Origin: Olivibacter sp. SDN3
GTDB lineage: Bacteria > Bacteroidota > Bacteroidia > Sphingobacteriales > Sphingobacteriaceae
Reading direction: 5' to 3'
Assembly (NCBI RefSeq): GCF_014334135.1
Contig: NZ_CP060497.1
Coordinates: 1,054,001-1,118,000 of the forward strand
DNA length: 64,000 nt
In this document: piece after piece, positions 36,520 through 46,565 of the stretch
How positions within the stretch are numbered: position 1 is the first letter of the stretch
How the letters are laid out: each line of letters opens with the position of its first letter
The notes under the pieces: model-generated
Database searches by the model: none
What the model was told of the DNA's origin: nothing
Seen by the model: only the letters and a program-made list of their open reading frames with translations
Program-made: the position numbers and the translations under genes

Positions 36520-37669
36520 TCCAAAACATAGGCGGCCTCGCGGAACCCCTTATCGTACAATCAACACACCGAGGATTAGCGTATGTATAACCAATTAACA
36601 AAGACGTAGCGTTACTATAAATTTCATCCACGGGAACCATTCCCCCCGCAAAAACAATAAGGGGTGAATTGACTTCATCAATAAAAACACTTTCCGGTGT
36701 ACAATCACCATATATATTCTCTTTTGCCACCCATTCACGGCTTAGATTATTATTGTTGATGTAGATCCGTTTACTTGCCTTTTTTCCACCTTCGACAAAT
36801 CCTATTACCTGCTTATTCGCGTTTGAAATGCATTGAATATTGGTAATTAATTCTGAAGGCATCGTTCCAAAAATATCCCCCAAATCTTCCGAATTTTTCC
36901 TAATGAGGTCCCAAAACATATAAGCCTCCCTACTTAACGCCGTTTGCTCAACTAAAACACTATATCTTTCGGTTAAAAGTTCTGATCCCCTAGGAATAGT
37001 TTTCAAGTAAAAATCGTCTATCAATGAACTACTTTGTCCATGCGTATTCCCAATGAGTATATTTGTAGAACGCTGATTCCTAAAGCAACGAAATACTTGT
37101 TCATCTGCATTTCTCCTTCTAACTTGATCATTTTCAAAAATAAGTCTAGAATTGAAAGGTGTATAAAAGACATAGTCCTCAAAAAAATCCCATCGGAAAT
37201 ATGAGGTATTGGTTAATGCTCCATCTGTACTAACCTTTAAATCAATCCCGGCATCGATCTCCTCCCAAGTTAATTTTTCAATAGGCGGTGTTATTAAAAG
37301 CTGTACAAAATCTGACAAATATTCCTCATTTTCCTGGTCTCTAATACGGATACGATAATTAACTTCCTTCGTCAATGCTATAGTATCCGTTTGATATACT
37401 CCGGGAGCTGTTTCCAAGCTGTTGATCAAGTCTCCATTCTCCCCTTCTATTTGAACAATAGCTCCCCGGTCCGGATGTCGTACAACAGAATCATCCAAGA
37501 AACCCGTTCTGCTAAGACGAACCTCAGTCACACCGGTCAAATTGATAAAACCTTCAACAACCAATACTCCCACCCTGCTCTCCTCGCCAATCACCGGATC
37601 GTAAGGCTTTCTACAGGCGGAAATTGCCATTAGGCCAATCAATAATGTATATACTATTTTACCTTGCAT
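36506..37669 (-). CDS. DUF4249 lipoprotein
   Basis: The 387-residue lipoprotein has a signal peptide and lipobox (MQGKIVYTLLIGLMAISAC), then a DUF4249 domain over nearly all of the rest (VLVVEGFINLTGVTEVRLSRT near the start, CVDCTIRGSARPPMFW at the end). In Bacteroidota DUF4249 genes sit next to a TonB receptor and are thought to be its surface or periplasmic partner, much as SusD is for SusC. The ATG at 37669 is chosen over 37756 because it starts the lipoprotein signal and lies 10 nt after the TonB receptor stop. Its 3' end overlaps the next gene by 14 nt. Confidence 0.87.
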   Translation of the reverse strand: MQGKIVYTLLIGLMAISACRKPYDPVIGEESRVGVLVVEGFINLTGVTEVRLSRTGFLDDSVVRHPDRGAIVQIEGENGDLINSLETAPGVYQTDTIALTKEVNYRIRIRDQENEEYLSDFVQLLITPPIEKLTWEEIDAGIDLKVSTDGALTNTSYFRWDFFEDYVFYTPFNSRLIFENDQVRRRNADEQVFRCFRNQRSTNILIGNTHGQSSSLIDDFYLKTIPRGSELLTERYSVLVEQTALSREAYMFWDLIRKNSEDLGDIFGTMPSELITNIQCISNANKQVIGFVEGGKKASKRIYINNNNLSREWVAKENIYGDCTPESVFIDEVNSPLIVFAGGMVPVDEIYSNATSLLIGYTYANPRCVDCTIRGSARPPMFWNENE

Positions 37670-37679
37670 TCCTATCAGA

Positions 37680-40418
37680 TCAAAATTTGAAGTTATAATT
37701 AATAAAAGGAATTGGTCTTGCAAAAACAGACAGTTGATACCCATTGATCTGCCCACCCTCTGCCATATAGAATACAGAAAATGGATTTTCCCTCCCTGTT
37801 AAATTGTAAACCCCGACCGACCACGAGCTATGAGCTAACTTCTTAATTTTGTGACTACCTTCCAAATTGAACGACAGGTCCGTCCGAAAATAATTAGGTA
37901 TACGGTAACTATTACGATCGCTATACAAAACTCTCTGGCTGCCTCCATACTCATACCTACCAAGCGGCAATGTTATTGGTCTACCCGTGCTATAGGTAAC
38001 ATTAAATGAAACGCCATAACGTTGTGAAAATCTATAATTTCCGACGAGCGTAAAATCATGCGGTTTATCAAAACCTGCCGGATAATAAGCCCCTTGATTA
38101 ATTTGATCTGCTGGGTTTTGCGCGTGTGTCCGTTGTTCTATCCGGGAGTAAGTGTAGCTAACCCAACCATTGAGTCGTCCTGTCAGCTTCTTAAGCATTA
38201 ACTCCATTCCATATGCTCTTCCTTCTGTAGGAATCACATCAGTTTCAATAGCATGGTTCATCGTTAAGGAGGCTCCGCTTTTATAATCCAATAAATTATG
38301 CATTTTTTTATAGTACAACTCAGCTGAAGTTTCTATAGTATGATGGTTATAGTTTTTATATATACCCAAGGAAGTCTGATATCCATTAAGTGGACGGATA
38401 TAACGATCGCTTAATTTCCATATATCAGTAGGCGTAATAGCAGTAGTATTAGAGAGCATATGAATATACTGTCTTGAGTTGTTAAAACCGACCTTCAGCG
38501 AACTGGTTTCTGAAAGTAGTTGCTGTATATTTAGCCTAAATTCAGGGGCATGATAGGTGTTAATAACCTGGCCTTTTTGGTATGATGTTATTCCTGTGAT
38601 ATTTGACGTGCTTACGGGCAGGCCTTCCGCATATTCATTGATATTTTGGGGACCAATATTATTGAACAATACATATCTCAAACCAACGTCCAAAAAGAGA
38701 TTTTCACTGACTTTCCATTCATTCCCCACGTACAATGCTGTCTCTAAGGCCTTTTCGGACTGTATTTCATCGGGTTGAACAAGCGACTCTGTGCCAATGG
38801 GCCTTAAGCTTCCAGGGTTTAGATGATACAAAATAGCATTCACACCAAATGATGTGCTGCTATTTTCGGAGTTCTTCCATTTAAAGTCGCCTCTGAGAAA
38901 TGCCTGCCCGATTTTATATTCCAACTGATACCGGTTGTTAGCCTGCTCCTGCCCTTGAACCTGGAAGCTATATTGGTCATAACCAAACACAAAGTCCCCC
39001 GTTAATGAACTGCTTAATATGCTATTTAACCTTAGGTTTGCATGTTGATTTTTATAGCTATAAGTCGTGTCACCGGAAAAAGCAAAACGATCTCTACTTA
39101 GATAGCCTGAGGCTGAAACAGAAAATCTGTTATTGAGTTCGTGCCGCATCATAAAGTTAGCGTCATAAAACTGCGCCGATCCATTATTGTATTGATCTTC
39201 CGGGATCAAATTCAACAGCCAGTCGGAATAAGTGGTTCTTCCTGATAATAAAACACTGGTTTTACTTCCTATTGGTCCTTCAAGACTCAAACGTCCCGTC
39301 AGCGGACCCACTCCACCGGACCCACTAAATTTTTCCATATTAGGTGTTTTTTCCTTCACCTCTAAGACAGATGACAAACGGCCACCATATTGTACCGGAA
39401 GGCTGCTTTTATAAAGTTCCGCTCCTTCAATTACGTCAGGGTTAAAAGCAGAAAAAAATCCAAAAAAATGAGCGGGATTAAATACCGTCGCCTTGTCCAA
39501 TAGTACTAGATTTTGATCTGTTGCGCCACCACGAACGTTAAAACCATTTGCGGCTTCGCCGACTGCCTGAACACCAGGAAGCGTAAGTATTGCTCTCGTT
39601 ACATCTGCCTCGCCAAATACCGTTGGAATCTGCTTGATTCGCTGTATGGAAAGCTTTTCAAGCCCAAGTTGAGGTCTTTCAAGATTATGCCTTTCACTAT
39701 TGATAACGACCTCATCAAGCAGATTCATTTCGTCAAAAAGCTCAAAGATCAGTGTCGCATCATCGTAAACCATTAACTGACAGCTAAAAAGCCCTTTTCC
39801 AAAGCTTCGAATGGTTACATTTGTTCTTCCGGGCAATAACTCCGCTTTAAATTTTCCATTTTTATCAGTAAAAATGGAGTCCCTAAATCGATTCTCAAAA
39901 AGTACCCTTGCATGATTAATCGGCTTTCCATCTGCCTTATTAACGATAGTTCCCGTTATGAAAAAATTTCCATTAATGTCATTGGTTTGCCGAGTGCCCA
40001 GCTTAACTAATTCATTTCTTTCCACCACTCTTCCCTTATCCCTCAACGGTGTAAGCGGACTTTTTAGCGTATTCGCAGAAACTTTTTCTTCTGCTCGAAC
40101 GTCCTTTTTCGGCAAATAGGTTGATATTAAAGGTAATGTGGTAATAAATATTCTATTGGTTGATGAATCTATAGAAACACCATAATCCATTTTTTTAAAT
40201 ACTTCCTTAAAGGCCACTAAAATTTCATCATCATCGTCATAAGAAACTTTAACCGTATCCAGCAACTTTTCATCATAATAAAACCGAACAGATGATCGAT
40301 TCTCTGTATGCTGAACATAAGTTCTGAAACTGATCTCCTTATGTTGTTGGGCGTAGCCAGAAACAACACTTGAGGCGTATAAAACGGTCAATAAAAAAGT
40401 AGTTAATAACTTACGCAT
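37680..40418 (-). CDS. TonB-dependent outer-membrane receptor with STN-like and carboxypeptidase-like N-terminal domains
   Basis: The 912-residue protein has a signal peptide (MRKLLTTFLLTVLYASSVVSGYAQQ), an STN-like segment (about 40-95, VRFYYDEKLLDTVKVSYD), and a carboxypeptidase-regulatory-like beta-sandwich (about 150-235, FITGTIVNKADGKPINHARV). The plug follows (about 255-350, LPGVQAVGEAANGFNVRGGATDQNLVLLD), then a 22-strand-type barrel to the C-terminal phenylalanine (NYNFKF). STN domains in Bacteroidota often talk to an anti-sigma factor, but none is adjacent here. It forms an operon with the DUF4249 and plug-like genes. Substrate unknown. Confidence 0.92.
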   Translation of the reverse strand: MRKLLTTFLLTVLYASSVVSGYAQQHKEISFRTYVQHTENRSSVRFYYDEKLLDTVKVSYDDDDEILVAFKEVFKKMDYGVSIDSSTNRIFITTLPLISTYLPKKDVRAEEKVSANTLKSPLTPLRDKGRVVERNELVKLGTRQTNDINGNFFITGTIVNKADGKPINHARVLFENRFRDSIFTDKNGKFKAELLPGRTNVTIRSFGKGLFSCQLMVYDDATLIFELFDEMNLLDEVVINSERHNLERPQLGLEKLSIQRIKQIPTVFGEADVTRAILTLPGVQAVGEAANGFNVRGGATDQNLVLLDKATVFNPAHFFGFFSAFNPDVIEGAELYKSSLPVQYGGRLSSVLEVKEKTPNMEKFSGSGGVGPLTGRLSLEGPIGSKTSVLLSGRTTYSDWLLNLIPEDQYNNGSAQFYDANFMMRHELNNRFSVSASGYLSRDRFAFSGDTTYSYKNQHANLRLNSILSSSLTGDFVFGYDQYSFQVQGQEQANNRYQLEYKIGQAFLRGDFKWKNSENSSTSFGVNAILYHLNPGSLRPIGTESLVQPDEIQSEKALETALYVGNEWKVSENLFLDVGLRYVLFNNIGPQNINEYAEGLPVSTSNITGITSYQKGQVINTYHAPEFRLNIQQLLSETSSLKVGFNNSRQYIHMLSNTTAITPTDIWKLSDRYIRPLNGYQTSLGIYKNYNHHTIETSAELYYKKMHNLLDYKSGASLTMNHAIETDVIPTEGRAYGMELMLKKLTGRLNGWVSYTYSRIEQRTHAQNPADQINQGAYYPAGFDKPHDFTLVGNYRFSQRYGVSFNVTYSTGRPITLPLGRYEYGGSQRVLYSDRNSYRIPNYFRTDLSFNLEGSHKIKKLAHSSWSVGVYNLTGRENPFSVFYMAEGGQINGYQLSVFARPIPFINYNFKF

Positions 40419-40432
40419 AAAAGTATAAAAGA

Positions 40433-41086
40433 CTATTGATGATCAACCAATGATAAAAAAGTCTTTATGTACGCTTCAGGCTCTTCCTTAAATCGTATGT
40501 CTAGCTTTATATCTTTTTTCAATAAGCGACTAAGCGCTCTTTCTGATGTGACCTTATGAAAACGGCCCCTCACTCTTACATAATGCCGAGAATCCGCCAC
40601 AACCTCATTTACGATTTCATTTGATAATGAATTTTCCTTGATGCTCTTACTAATGGCCACTAAGGCTTCAAATTCCTTTCCCGAAAATATGACTTTATAA
40701 AAACCCTTTTCTATTCCCTCCTCACCTGAAAAAACATGTATAAACTTGTCGCCACCAATAACAAAACTACTGATCAGATCTTTATTTAATGACAATGGCA
40801 GGTTTTTATCTACGTCATAATAAATCACCTCCTGTTTTATCAGATCATAAAACAACGGTACCTTCTTAAAGTAGACACCATCATACATAATCTCACAACT
40901 GTCAGAAAAGGTACTAAACAAGTAACCGGGATCGCCCTTTAAACTACCATGATCTTGTTTGTACACTTTTCCGTTTAGTAATCTGGAAGGTAAGTATGTG
41001 GTGTCAACGCCCTGAGAAAAGGACTCTTCCGTGAAGAATAGTATCCCACAGAAAAATAAGCTAAGAAGAAATTTAGGTTTAGACAT
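40433..41086 (-). CDS. Secreted protein of unknown function, first gene of the TonB/DUF4249 cluster
   Basis: The 217-residue protein has a signal peptide (MSKPKFLLSLFFCGILFFTEESFSQG). It is a mixed alpha/beta protein with no motif I recognise; the last third is basic (GRFHKVTSERALSRLLKKDIKLD). It ends 14 nt before the TonB receptor start, so the two are co-transcribed. It may be a periplasmic or outer-membrane accessory of that transporter. Similar short secreted genes are seen before Bacteroidota TonB receptors, but I cannot name a family. Confidence 0.7.
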   Translation of the reverse strand: MSKPKFLLSLFFCGILFFTEESFSQGVDTTYLPSRLLNGKVYKQDHGSLKGDPGYLFSTFSDSCEIMYDGVYFKKVPLFYDLIKQEVIYYDVDKNLPLSLNKDLISSFVIGGDKFIHVFSGEEGIEKGFYKVIFSGKEFEALVAISKSIKENSLSNEIVNEVVADSRHYVRVRGRFHKVTSERALSRLLKKDIKLDIRFKEEPEAYIKTFLSLVDHQ

Positions 41087-41102
41087 TATTTCATCTTAAA
41101 TA

Positions 41103-41134
41103 GTAAATACGGCAATAAAGACTGCCGTATTTAC
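41103..41134. terminator. Terminator after the first SusCD pair
   Basis: GTAAATACGGCA (41103-41114) and TGCCGTATTTAC (41123-41134) form a perfect 12-bp stem with an 8-nt loop. It lies between the SusD stop at 41186 and the start of the TonB/DUF4249 cluster. Confidence 0.75.
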
Positions 41135-41185
41135 TTGTAATAGGTATGCGGTCAAAAAACGACTACATTTTTAGGTTGCATTCAT

Positions 41186-42688
41186 TTATTGAGGATTCTG
41201 ATCGGCGGCCGTCAATGCCCCATTTGCATTTATTTCATCCTGAGGAATTGCAAACAACCACCTATTCGTATTTGCTGGCAACACAAGTTCCCCAGGGGCG
41301 AAATTCGCGGCATTAGCGTCACTATTTAAATCTCCACCACCATGATTACCATCGCCTGTTGGCCTATTAAGACCGTTACCTAGTCTTTTCACGTCTAATA
41401 AACCGAAGCCTTCACCCCACAGTTCTATTTTCCTCTGCAACAGGATTTCCTCCAGTAAGGCATTACCACTAAAAGCTCCTGCATTATAAGCAGGATAACG
41501 GGTAGATACCAATGTTTGTAGCGTTTCAGTAGCCTGTGCTGCATTACCCAAGCGCGCTTCTGCTTCTGCCTTTATCAGATACATTTCGGCTAACCTCATT
41601 AACAGGTAATCGGATGCCCAGTTACCAGGTTGTCTTAATTGAAATTTAACTTGAGAATAAATAGGCAAATCTGGATTTTGGCTCCCATTGAATAAGTTCC
41701 TACGAACATCACCTTCTGGTATACGATCATACAACGCTTTGGTAATTTTTTTCTGTGTACCTAAAGCAGCATAACCTCCCGTTGCCTCACGATTATCTAT
41801 ATGAGAGTAGAAAGATGCAAAAATCGTCGCTTGATCAACGATCACTTCGAGTCCCCACAGCCATTCAGGTGCACTTAAGGTATTAAATCCAGCCGCAGTA
41901 TGCTGCTGCGCGGTGTAAAGAGACAGTCCACTTGATTCGATAGCTTTAGTTGCGTATTCCAAAGCAGCATCATAGTTACCTATTTGCAATGCTGCACGTG
42001 CATGAATACCCTGAGCTACTGCCAAATCCACGTGCGACCTATGAATTCTCGATTTACCCTCTAATAAGGTTTCAGCTTCACTTAAATCACTAAAAATAAG
42101 GTTGTAAACTTCCTGTACAGACGACCTTGGATTTCCCTCCGATGTAGGTTCCGTATATAAGGGCACCCCTGCTCCTGACAAGCTATTGTGTCCAAAAAAG
42201 TTCACTAGATAAAAGTAAGAATGTGCTCTCAAAGCCAATGCTTGCCCTCTTATTGATGCTTTATCTTCTTCAGAACCGATTGCCTCATCTAAACCGTCTA
42301 TAATTCGATTCGCATTGCTTATAATTCTGTAATAATAAAACCAGGTACGGTCCGGTCGCTGGTCAGGATTAGCATTACTTGGAGCGGAGTAGTTATAATC
42401 GGTATTCAGCCAGCCATATCCCTGCTTATGTACTACCATATCCTCACCCATTAGGTCCAATACCAAATCATAGGACTTCTGTCCAAAATTGCCGTGATTG
42501 GTCAGCGAGCTGTACATTGATCTTATGGTACCATTTAAGGCAACCATTGCGCCGTCTGTTGTCGTAAAAACTTCATTAGCATCAATGCTAGAAGTGGGAG
42601 ACGTTTCCAGATATTCCTTTTTACAAGCCGTAGCTGTTAAAGCTATCGCAATTGCAAAAGGGTATAATTTCTTTATAGTTCTTTTCAT
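41186..42688 (-). CDS. SusD/RagB-family nutrient-binding outer-membrane lipoprotein (pair 1)
   Basis: The 500-residue lipoprotein has a lipobox with C22 (IALTATACKKEYLE). The N-terminal SusD-like domain (FTTTDGAMVALNGTIRSMY) is followed by TPR-like helices and a C-terminal RagB/SusD domain (EILLQRKIELWGEGFGLLDVKRLGNG, ending LFAIPQDEINANGAL). SusD proteins cap a SusC transporter and capture glycans or peptides. The gene is 12 nt downstream of its SusC partner. No glycoside hydrolase is in the pair's operon, so the substrate cannot be inferred. Confidence 0.94.
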   Translation of the reverse strand: MKRTIKKLYPFAIAIALTATACKKEYLETSPTSSIDANEVFTTTDGAMVALNGTIRSMYSSLTNHGNFGQKSYDLVLDLMGEDMVVHKQGYGWLNTDYNYSAPSNANPDQRPDRTWFYYYRIISNANRIIDGLDEAIGSEEDKASIRGQALALRAHSYFYLVNFFGHNSLSGAGVPLYTEPTSEGNPRSSVQEVYNLIFSDLSEAETLLEGKSRIHRSHVDLAVAQGIHARAALQIGNYDAALEYATKAIESSGLSLYTAQQHTAAGFNTLSAPEWLWGLEVIVDQATIFASFYSHIDNREATGGYAALGTQKKITKALYDRIPEGDVRRNLFNGSQNPDLPIYSQVKFQLRQPGNWASDYLLMRLAEMYLIKAEAEARLGNAAQATETLQTLVSTRYPAYNAGAFSGNALLEEILLQRKIELWGEGFGLLDVKRLGNGLNRPTGDGNHGGGDLNSDANAANFAPGELVLPANTNRWLFAIPQDEINANGALTAADQNPQ

Positions 42689-42700
42689 TTCTTTTACTGA

Positions 42701-45700
42701 TTATAATCCAATAGTAACACCAAAAGTAAAATTACGCATCGTTGGGTATGTAAAATCCGATACACCCGTAAATGCCCTTTGAGGATCCATTCCTTTTCTG
42801 GAAGTAAAAATATGGGCATTGTCCACATTCGCAAATACGCGCAAACGTGTCAACCCGATATTATTAACTACTTGTTGCGGCAGGTTATACCCGAAAGTGA
42901 TGTTTTTAATGTTCAAATAAGATGCATCGAATAAAAATCTAGACGATTGCGAGTTTCCAGCATTTGCGGCAGCAATGGCATTTTGCAATCTAGGTACATC
43001 AGTAACATCACCAGGCTGTTTCCAGGCATCTAAAATATCGGCATGCCAATTAGATCCGTAACTTCCCATATGCATTAGAGCAGCATAGTTACCGTCATAG
43101 AACTGCCCTCCCAATTGGAACGTCAATAACACAGATAAATCAAAACCTTTATATCTAAAAGAGTTGGTAAGTCCTCCAAATAGATCTGGAATAGCCGACC
43201 CGTGATAATAGAAGCTAGCTTGGTTGATATTATTGGTCGTTATTCTCTCTCCTGTTGGGTTACCGCTATCATCTAAAACATCTTGATACCAAAGCGCGTC
43301 TCCATTGTCCGGATCTACACCTGCATAGTCGCGAAGCCAAAATCTGTATACGTCTTCACCTTCCATGATTTTTTTGGTACCCTCAATAATCCCACCTTCA
43401 CGATTTTCCGGAGCCAGTCTCGTCACCTTATTGCGATAATGACTTAGATTTAAATCAATTCTCCAGTCAAAATCAGTTTTGCGAATGGCGTTGTATCCCA
43501 ACTGTACTTCAACACCTCTATTATACATCGTACCCACGTTCCTCCAAATACTGGCATCTCCTGTAGAGAGGCCACCAGTAGATAGGGGAAGCGGCACTTG
43601 GAATAATAAATTAGAAGACTCACGGTTATACCATTCTACCGAACCTTCTATTCTATTATTAAATAATTGAAAATCGAGACCAATATTCAGGTTTCTGTTC
43701 TTTTCCCAGGTCAACCCTTGATTAGGTAAGCTATTTAGAATTACCCCGGGGAAGTTAACATTATTCCATCCAAAGGTGTAAAGACTCTGCCAACCATAGA
43801 AATTATCAATATTTGTATTGCCTGGATTTTCTTGATCTGTTTCGCCTGTCGGTCTTGTTCTTTGAACCCCTTCATTACCTTGTTCACCATAACTTCCTCT
43901 TAATTTCAACTCATTTACCCAAGTTGCATGCTGTAGAAATGCTTCTTCTGAAAGCCTCCAACCAGCACCTATAGAGAAAAAGTTACCCCACTGGTTGCTG
44001 GATTCGCCACCGATACCGGGAAAAAATCTTGATGTTCCATCACGACGAAAGCTAGCCGAAAATAAATAACGCTCTTTATAGCTGTAATTCGCACGGCTTA
44101 AATACCCCTCAATTCTATGGTAATCTTCATAAGAAGAGGCCGCCTCTAATGTTGCCGCTGGTGCTAACTCCGTGTTCCCTGGGAAAGGGAAACCTGATCG
44201 CGTAGCATTTAGAAAGTTTCTAGTATTGCGGTAATTTTCATGCCCCACTAGTACATTTAAATGGTGATCCTCATTGAAGGTTTTATCGTAGGTCAAAATT
44301 TGGTTGAAAGTAAACGACAATTGCCGTGTTTGATTTTTGGTGGAACGACCTGAAACATTTGCCGCGTCACCAAACTCTGGGTTCTGGAACGTGGTACCGT
44401 ATCTATTAAAGTAGTTACCTCCTAAAGTCGTCCTAAACGTAAAATTATTTAAAAACCGTGCTTCTAAATAGGTATTGAAGTTCATATTTCCGGTTTTGCC
44501 CGAGCGGTCGTCCAGATCCAACGACCCTAATAGATTGGAGTTACCCGCATATGGACGAGCTCCCATCTGCGCATTGGTTCCCCAATCTAAAACTTGCTGG
44601 CCTGTCAACGGATCAATCACGATACTTCCGGATTGATCTCTCTGCCATACCGGATAAATAGGCCCCATGATTCGAGTATAGTAGAAGGGGTTAGTAGTAA
44701 AAGTACCGTCTGCTAAGAGATTATCCTGGTAACCAAGTGCACCGTCAGCATTTAACCCTGCACTAAGCCATTCTTTTATTTTGCTATTTACGTTCACTCT
44801 ACCAGTAAAACGCTCATAGCCTGTAAATTTAACATACCCGGGCTCGTTTAGGTAACCCATAGATATGTAATAATTTCCCTTATCAGTACCACCTCTTACA
44901 TTTAAGTTGTAGTCTTGGCGAAAAGGTGAACGAAACAATACATCTTGCCAGTCGTCTTGATACAAGATACTTGCATCAGGATTAAATTGACCATTTGGCA
45001 GTACCACCAAATTATTGGGCTGATCCGTATTATTGTACACCAGATTCCCCGGGATTAAACTTGTAGAAGCTGATTGTCTTGCCTCTTCAGCTGTAGGAAA
45101 AGTTCCATCAGCTCGCTGTGTTCTTATAATTCGATTATAGGTTGCATGCCACATGCCTTCATAATACTGAGGCACATTTACTCTATCGTATTCTGGAATT
45201 GCTCTGTTCACAAAGCCTGTCCGTGCAGTGAAGGCGAGCTCTGGACTACCATCACGCCCTTTCTTTGTTGTGATCATGACAACACCGTTTGCCGCACGAG
45301 ATCCATAAAGCGCAGTGGCAGCAGCATCTTTCAAAACGGTAGTTGTCTCTATATCATCTGTTGATAATGATATATTCGAGCCTACGTACGGAACGCCGTC
45401 TACTACGTAAAGCGGACTGCTGTTAGCATTCACAGAACCTATACCTCTTATACGTATGTCTGCACTCGTTCCTGGAGCACCACCACCATTCGTTGCTTGA
45501 ACACCCGGAGCGACCCCCTCTAATGCACGCGTAAATGACGATACCTGCTGATTTTCAAAATTCTTCGCTGAAATGGTAGATTCAGATCCAGTAAATGCCG
45601 TTTTACGCATTGATCCATAGGGAACATGCACGATAACCTCCGACAGCATTTCAGAGCTCGCCGATAAAGCAAAGTTAATAACCGATTTATCTTCGGTGGC

Positions 45701-45952
45701 AATAGTCTGCCTATCAAACCCCAGATAAAAAGCGGATAGCTCCGTAGCGCCACCAGGTACATTGATTTCATAATTACCATCAGAACTCACCTGTACGGAT
45801 ACAGTCGTTCCTACTACCGAAACTGTGGCTCCTGCAAGAGTGGCCCCATCTGCTGCGGATGTAACCTTACCCCTAATCACTCTTTGCTGTGCATGTACCG
45901 CTCCAATAAGCAATGTACATGCAAGAAAGAAACTTAGTAGTTTTTGTTTCAT
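42701..45952 (-). CDS. SusC/RagA-family TonB-linked outer-membrane protein (pair 1)
   Basis: The 1083-residue transporter has a signal peptide (MKQKLLSFFLACTLLIGAVHAQ). A carboxypeptidase-D-regulatory-like domain (about 24-105) is followed by the plug (about 115-235, with TALYGSRAANGVVMITTKKG). The barrel ends FTFGVTIGL. It moves substrates captured by the SusD partner using TonB energy. The first 26 nt of the gene and 7 nt upstream are identical to the other two susC genes in the window. It has a long 5' leader with a conserved small ORF (46048-46140) and a probable promoter at 46366-46395. Confidence 0.95.
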   Translation of the reverse strand: MKQKLLSFFLACTLLIGAVHAQQRVIRGKVTSAADGATLAGATVSVVGTTVSVQVSSDGNYEINVPGGATELSAFYLGFDRQTIATEDKSVINFALSASSEMLSEVIVHVPYGSMRKTAFTGSESTISAKNFENQQVSSFTRALEGVAPGVQATNGGGAPGTSADIRIRGIGSVNANSSPLYVVDGVPYVGSNISLSTDDIETTTVLKDAAATALYGSRAANGVVMITTKKGRDGSPELAFTARTGFVNRAIPEYDRVNVPQYYEGMWHATYNRIIRTQRADGTFPTAEEARQSASTSLIPGNLVYNNTDQPNNLVVLPNGQFNPDASILYQDDWQDVLFRSPFRQDYNLNVRGGTDKGNYYISMGYLNEPGYVKFTGYERFTGRVNVNSKIKEWLSAGLNADGALGYQDNLLADGTFTTNPFYYTRIMGPIYPVWQRDQSGSIVIDPLTGQQVLDWGTNAQMGARPYAGNSNLLGSLDLDDRSGKTGNMNFNTYLEARFLNNFTFRTTLGGNYFNRYGTTFQNPEFGDAANVSGRSTKNQTRQLSFTFNQILTYDKTFNEDHHLNVLVGHENYRNTRNFLNATRSGFPFPGNTELAPAATLEAASSYEDYHRIEGYLSRANYSYKERYLFSASFRRDGTSRFFPGIGGESSNQWGNFFSIGAGWRLSEEAFLQHATWVNELKLRGSYGEQGNEGVQRTRPTGETDQENPGNTNIDNFYGWQSLYTFGWNNVNFPGVILNSLPNQGLTWEKNRNLNIGLDFQLFNNRIEGSVEWYNRESSNLLFQVPLPLSTGGLSTGDASIWRNVGTMYNRGVEVQLGYNAIRKTDFDWRIDLNLSHYRNKVTRLAPENREGGIIEGTKKIMEGEDVYRFWLRDYAGVDPDNGDALWYQDVLDDSGNPTGERITTNNINQASFYYHGSAIPDLFGGLTNSFRYKGFDLSVLLTFQLGGQFYDGNYAALMHMGSYGSNWHADILDAWKQPGDVTDVPRLQNAIAAANAGNSQSSRFLFDASYLNIKNITFGYNLPQQVVNNIGLTRLRVFANVDNAHIFTSRKGMDPQRAFTGVSDFTYPTMRNFTFGVTIGL

Positions 45953-45959
45953 GTGTTTG
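45927..45959 (-). repeat. 33-nt block shared by all three susC starts (copy 1)
   Basis: Seven nt of leader, the ATG and the first 23 nt after it (codons MKQKLLSFF) are identical at 51303-51335 and 57127-57159, synonymous sites included. The rest of the genes differ widely. Confidence 0.9.
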
Positions 45960-46047
45960 TTAGTTTTGATTAAAAATTAAATTGATTAAAAAATATAAAT
46001 TAGTAAACTAATATACGTTGGGAAGGCTATTGAGATAGGCAGGCAGA

Positions 46048-46140
46048 TTATTCGCCCGGTTTTATTACTAAAGCGTAAACACCTAACTGGCATTTTACCC
46101 TTTTAACCGGAACACAGAAATAGAGAAAATTTCCTGTCAT
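46048..46140 (-). CDS. Conserved leader peptide upstream of susC (copy A, 30 aa)
   Basis: This small ORF starts at ATG 46140 and ends at TAA 46048, 95 nt before the susC ATG. The last 13 residues are QLGVYALVIKPGE, matching copy B (51428) at 12 of 13 positions, although 11 of those 12 identical residues use a different codon. Preceding residues also align (RVKC with RIKH). Such synonymous drift is the mark of selection on the peptide. No signal peptide or domain is present. The likely role is a cis-acting leader peptide controlling susC translation or transcription (inference). Confidence 0.65.
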   Translation of the reverse strand: MTGNFLYFCVPVKRVKCQLGVYALVIKPGE

Positions 46141-46365
46141 GTTTTTTTACAATATCAGTTGATTTATGACAAGACTATTTGGGAATAAACGAAACGGCTT
46201 ATGGCAATACAAGCTTGCTAATAGGGAGCTAAAACTTCGGCAATGAAAACCTAATGAAAGGCACTCTTTAAACAGAAGACTTGTATACTTGATTATGGGT
46301 TTTCTGGTAAATTTTTCTCAAATAGTATTGTCGTAATATTAATAGTGATTATTTAACATTTTTAA

Positions 46366-46395
46366 CAAAAATACTATTTGTCTGAGAAGTTACAA
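46366..46395 (-). promoter_or_regulatory. Probable promoter of SusCD pair 1
   Basis: On the minus strand TTG (46395-46393) and TATTTTTG (46373-46366) are 19 bp apart. Transcription would start near 46360, about 220 nt before the leader peptide and 400 nt before susC. Confidence 0.5.
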
Positions 46396-46565
46396 GAGTT
46401 ATTTGTAAAAAAAATGCAAAAAAGATTAAGTTCTTGTAACCGGAAGGCTAAGGAAAAATAGAAATATTTATTCCTAAAACTACTCTTACCGTTAGCTAAA
46501 TCATTTTAACAATAATTATTATGAAAAAAAGTAGCGGTCTTAAACAATTAAAAATTAGCTCGTAA

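Noticed and set aside
46521-46565. 14-codon ORF with a precursor-like start (MKKSSGLKQLKISS) before the pair-2 terminator
   Set aside because: It is too short to judge, has no modifying enzyme nearby, and the frame ends just before the terminator stem; chance is the simplest reading.
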